Shown here one piece after another: positions 52,052-52,917 of a stretch of DNA of 52,917 nucleotides. The DNA comes from Pezizomycotina sp. ARF18. Its lineage: Eukaryota > Ascomycota. A model generated the notes under the pieces. It was not told where the DNA came from and did not search any database. It saw only the letters and a list, made by a program, of their open reading frames with translations. The stretch's first letter is position 1, and every line of letters starts with the position of its first letter. The translations under genes and the position numbers were made by a program. The stretch spans positions 1 to 52,917 of the forward strand of contig AZLU01000266.1 in NCBI GenBank assembly GCA_002224055.1. The letters run 5' to 3'.

Positions 52052-52917
52052 TCATCCAGCCGAATTGGTTTCTGCAAAGTCCGCGTTGTCGCCCGGGGCA
52101 GCAGCAACAGGCGGTTGGTTCTGACCTTGCTGACCTTGCTGTTGCCGTTTGTTCTTGCTGTTGTCTTTGTGCTCTCTGAGCCTGACATATAGCAAAATAC
52201 CGACGGCAATGAATCCCGCTATAATGAGAATGTTTCTCCAGCGAATCATCATCAAAGTCCTCTTCGTAGTATTCGTTGCCGCCTAGATCTGGCATATGTG
52301 TATTTCAGAATCCCGCCCGCCATGTTCTGCGCCGTGTCCGATGATCATGCGGATCGTCCGCGAACCATTTGGGAGCCATTCCCTAAAAGACCATTCATTC
52401 AAGGTTTCTATAAAATACGGAGTTCAGAGTCAGCAAATGCTTCTTTCTTTAGATCCCACCTACTTGCTTCTTCGTAAGTGCCATACCTGGGTCTTTGCCA
52501 ATCCGTTGATTGTTCCTACCGGTCATCGTATTCCAAAAACTTCGGGCTCTCAATTTGAGAACACTCAATGTGACGGAAGGTAAGGCTTCAGTGTTGATTC
52601 CAGAGCTTGATCGTAAAATCGGCTTCGAAATGATAATCTTGTTCAACTCCGATACCATTTTCATGCATCCAGCCAAGATTCCAAAGGGCCTGGGCACTCT
52701 GCTGGAACTCTGCGCCGCTTGGTAGCACGTCGCGGCTTTTTCGTGATCTTCATCAGTGCCGATCCAACCAGTAGTAATCGCCCATTTTAACCAGGAATCG
52801 ATGTTGCACTGCTTAGCAGACCGAGTCCAGTAAATTAGTGCAAGTTCCTGCTCTCTAGAATCGTTGCGGCGCCGATTCAAGAAGCTAAACTCAATGGCGC
52901 GATTTTCTTCGTCTAGA
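52052..52917 (-). CDS. HRD3: ERAD adaptor Hrd3/SEL1L, C-terminal part (cut by window edge)
   Basis: ER-membrane partner of the Hrd1 ubiquitin ligase that selects misfolded luminal substrates. Only the C-terminal part is present. Sel1-type repeats are visible: ELALIYWTRSAKQ-NIDS, then GTDEDHEKAATCYQAA, with the alternating small/aromatic pattern (about 52690-52880). Next comes EALPSVTLSVLKLRARSFWN (about 52530-52590). After an intron come the end of the luminal part (near 52330-52400) and an acidic stretch NEYYEEDFDDDSLE. The single transmembrane helix ILIIAGFIAVGILLYVRL (about 52180-52240) is followed by a Gln/Asn-rich cytosolic tail and the stop at 52052-52054. A frame break separates DDDSLE from the helix. 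The 5' part lies beyond 52917. Confidence 0.85.

Overview
The window is nuclear DNA of a filamentous ascomycete (Pezizomycotina-like). Supporting this are many short GT-AG introns (about 70-130 bases), saccharopine dehydrogenase of the fungal alpha-aminoadipate lysine pathway, a COP9 signalosome subunit (absent from Saccharomyces in this form), a fungal-type Rpb1 CTD, an HSP9/12 stress protein and a fungal L-galactose/D-arabinose dehydrogenase. I cannot assign a genus. Sixteen protein genes are recognised, all housekeeping or conserved cellular functions, plus one tRNA gene. Nothing resembles a secondary-metabolite cluster, a virus or a bacterial system.

Quality caveat for every gene: conserved exons are broken by single-base insertions and deletions, mostly one base lost from a run of 2-4 identical bases. 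This affects genes that must work (RPB1, MPP-beta, THG1), so the natural reading is uncorrected sequencing error, not pseudogenes. CDS coordinates therefore run from the first to the last recognised codon, including introns and frame breaks. Intergenic DNA and some introns hold an unusual number of A/T runs of 20-32 bases.

Layout. 1.2-4.1 kb: lipin/phosphatidate phosphatase (+). 4.9-6.6: LYS1 (-). 7.2-9.2: COMPASS subunit Swd1/RbBP5 (-), with a pentanucleotide repeat in its leader. 10.3-16.1: RPB1 (+). 16-19: no recognised gene. 19.0-22.8: copper P-type ATPase (-) with tandemly duplicated metal-binding exons. 22.8-26.2: no recognised gene. 26.2-27.2: CSN7 (-). 28.1-28.9: SDH4 (-), divergent from MPP-beta (29.4-31.3, +). 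32.4-33.5: ARA2-like dehydrogenase (+), convergent and nearly touching THG1 (33.5-34.9, -). 35.55-35.69: tRNA-Arg(ACG) with a 66-base insertion in the T arm. 35.7-37.4: AT-rich, gene-free, with a second copy of the tRNA 3' end. 37.4-38.4: GPATCH4/Tma23-like G-patch protein (+). 38.6-40.3: PP4 regulatory subunit 2 (-). 40.7-41.7: two doubtful small ORFs. 42.4-43.8: 2OG-Fe(II) oxygenase (-). 46.4-47.4: longin R-SNARE (-), divergent from the Mei5/Sfr1-type recombination protein (47.9-49.2, +). 50.8-51.3: HSP9/12 (+). 52.05-end: HRD3/SEL1L ERAD protein (-), cut by the window edge.

The genes do not form a pathway. The informative relations are local: a divergent pair of mitochondrial genes (SDH4 and MPP-beta), very tight convergent genes (ARA2 and THG1), and two transcription/chromatin genes facing apart (SWD1 and RPB1). 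The least expected signals are the tRNA T-arm insertion with its 3'-end repeat, and the same-phase introns in the repeated copper-binding exons.
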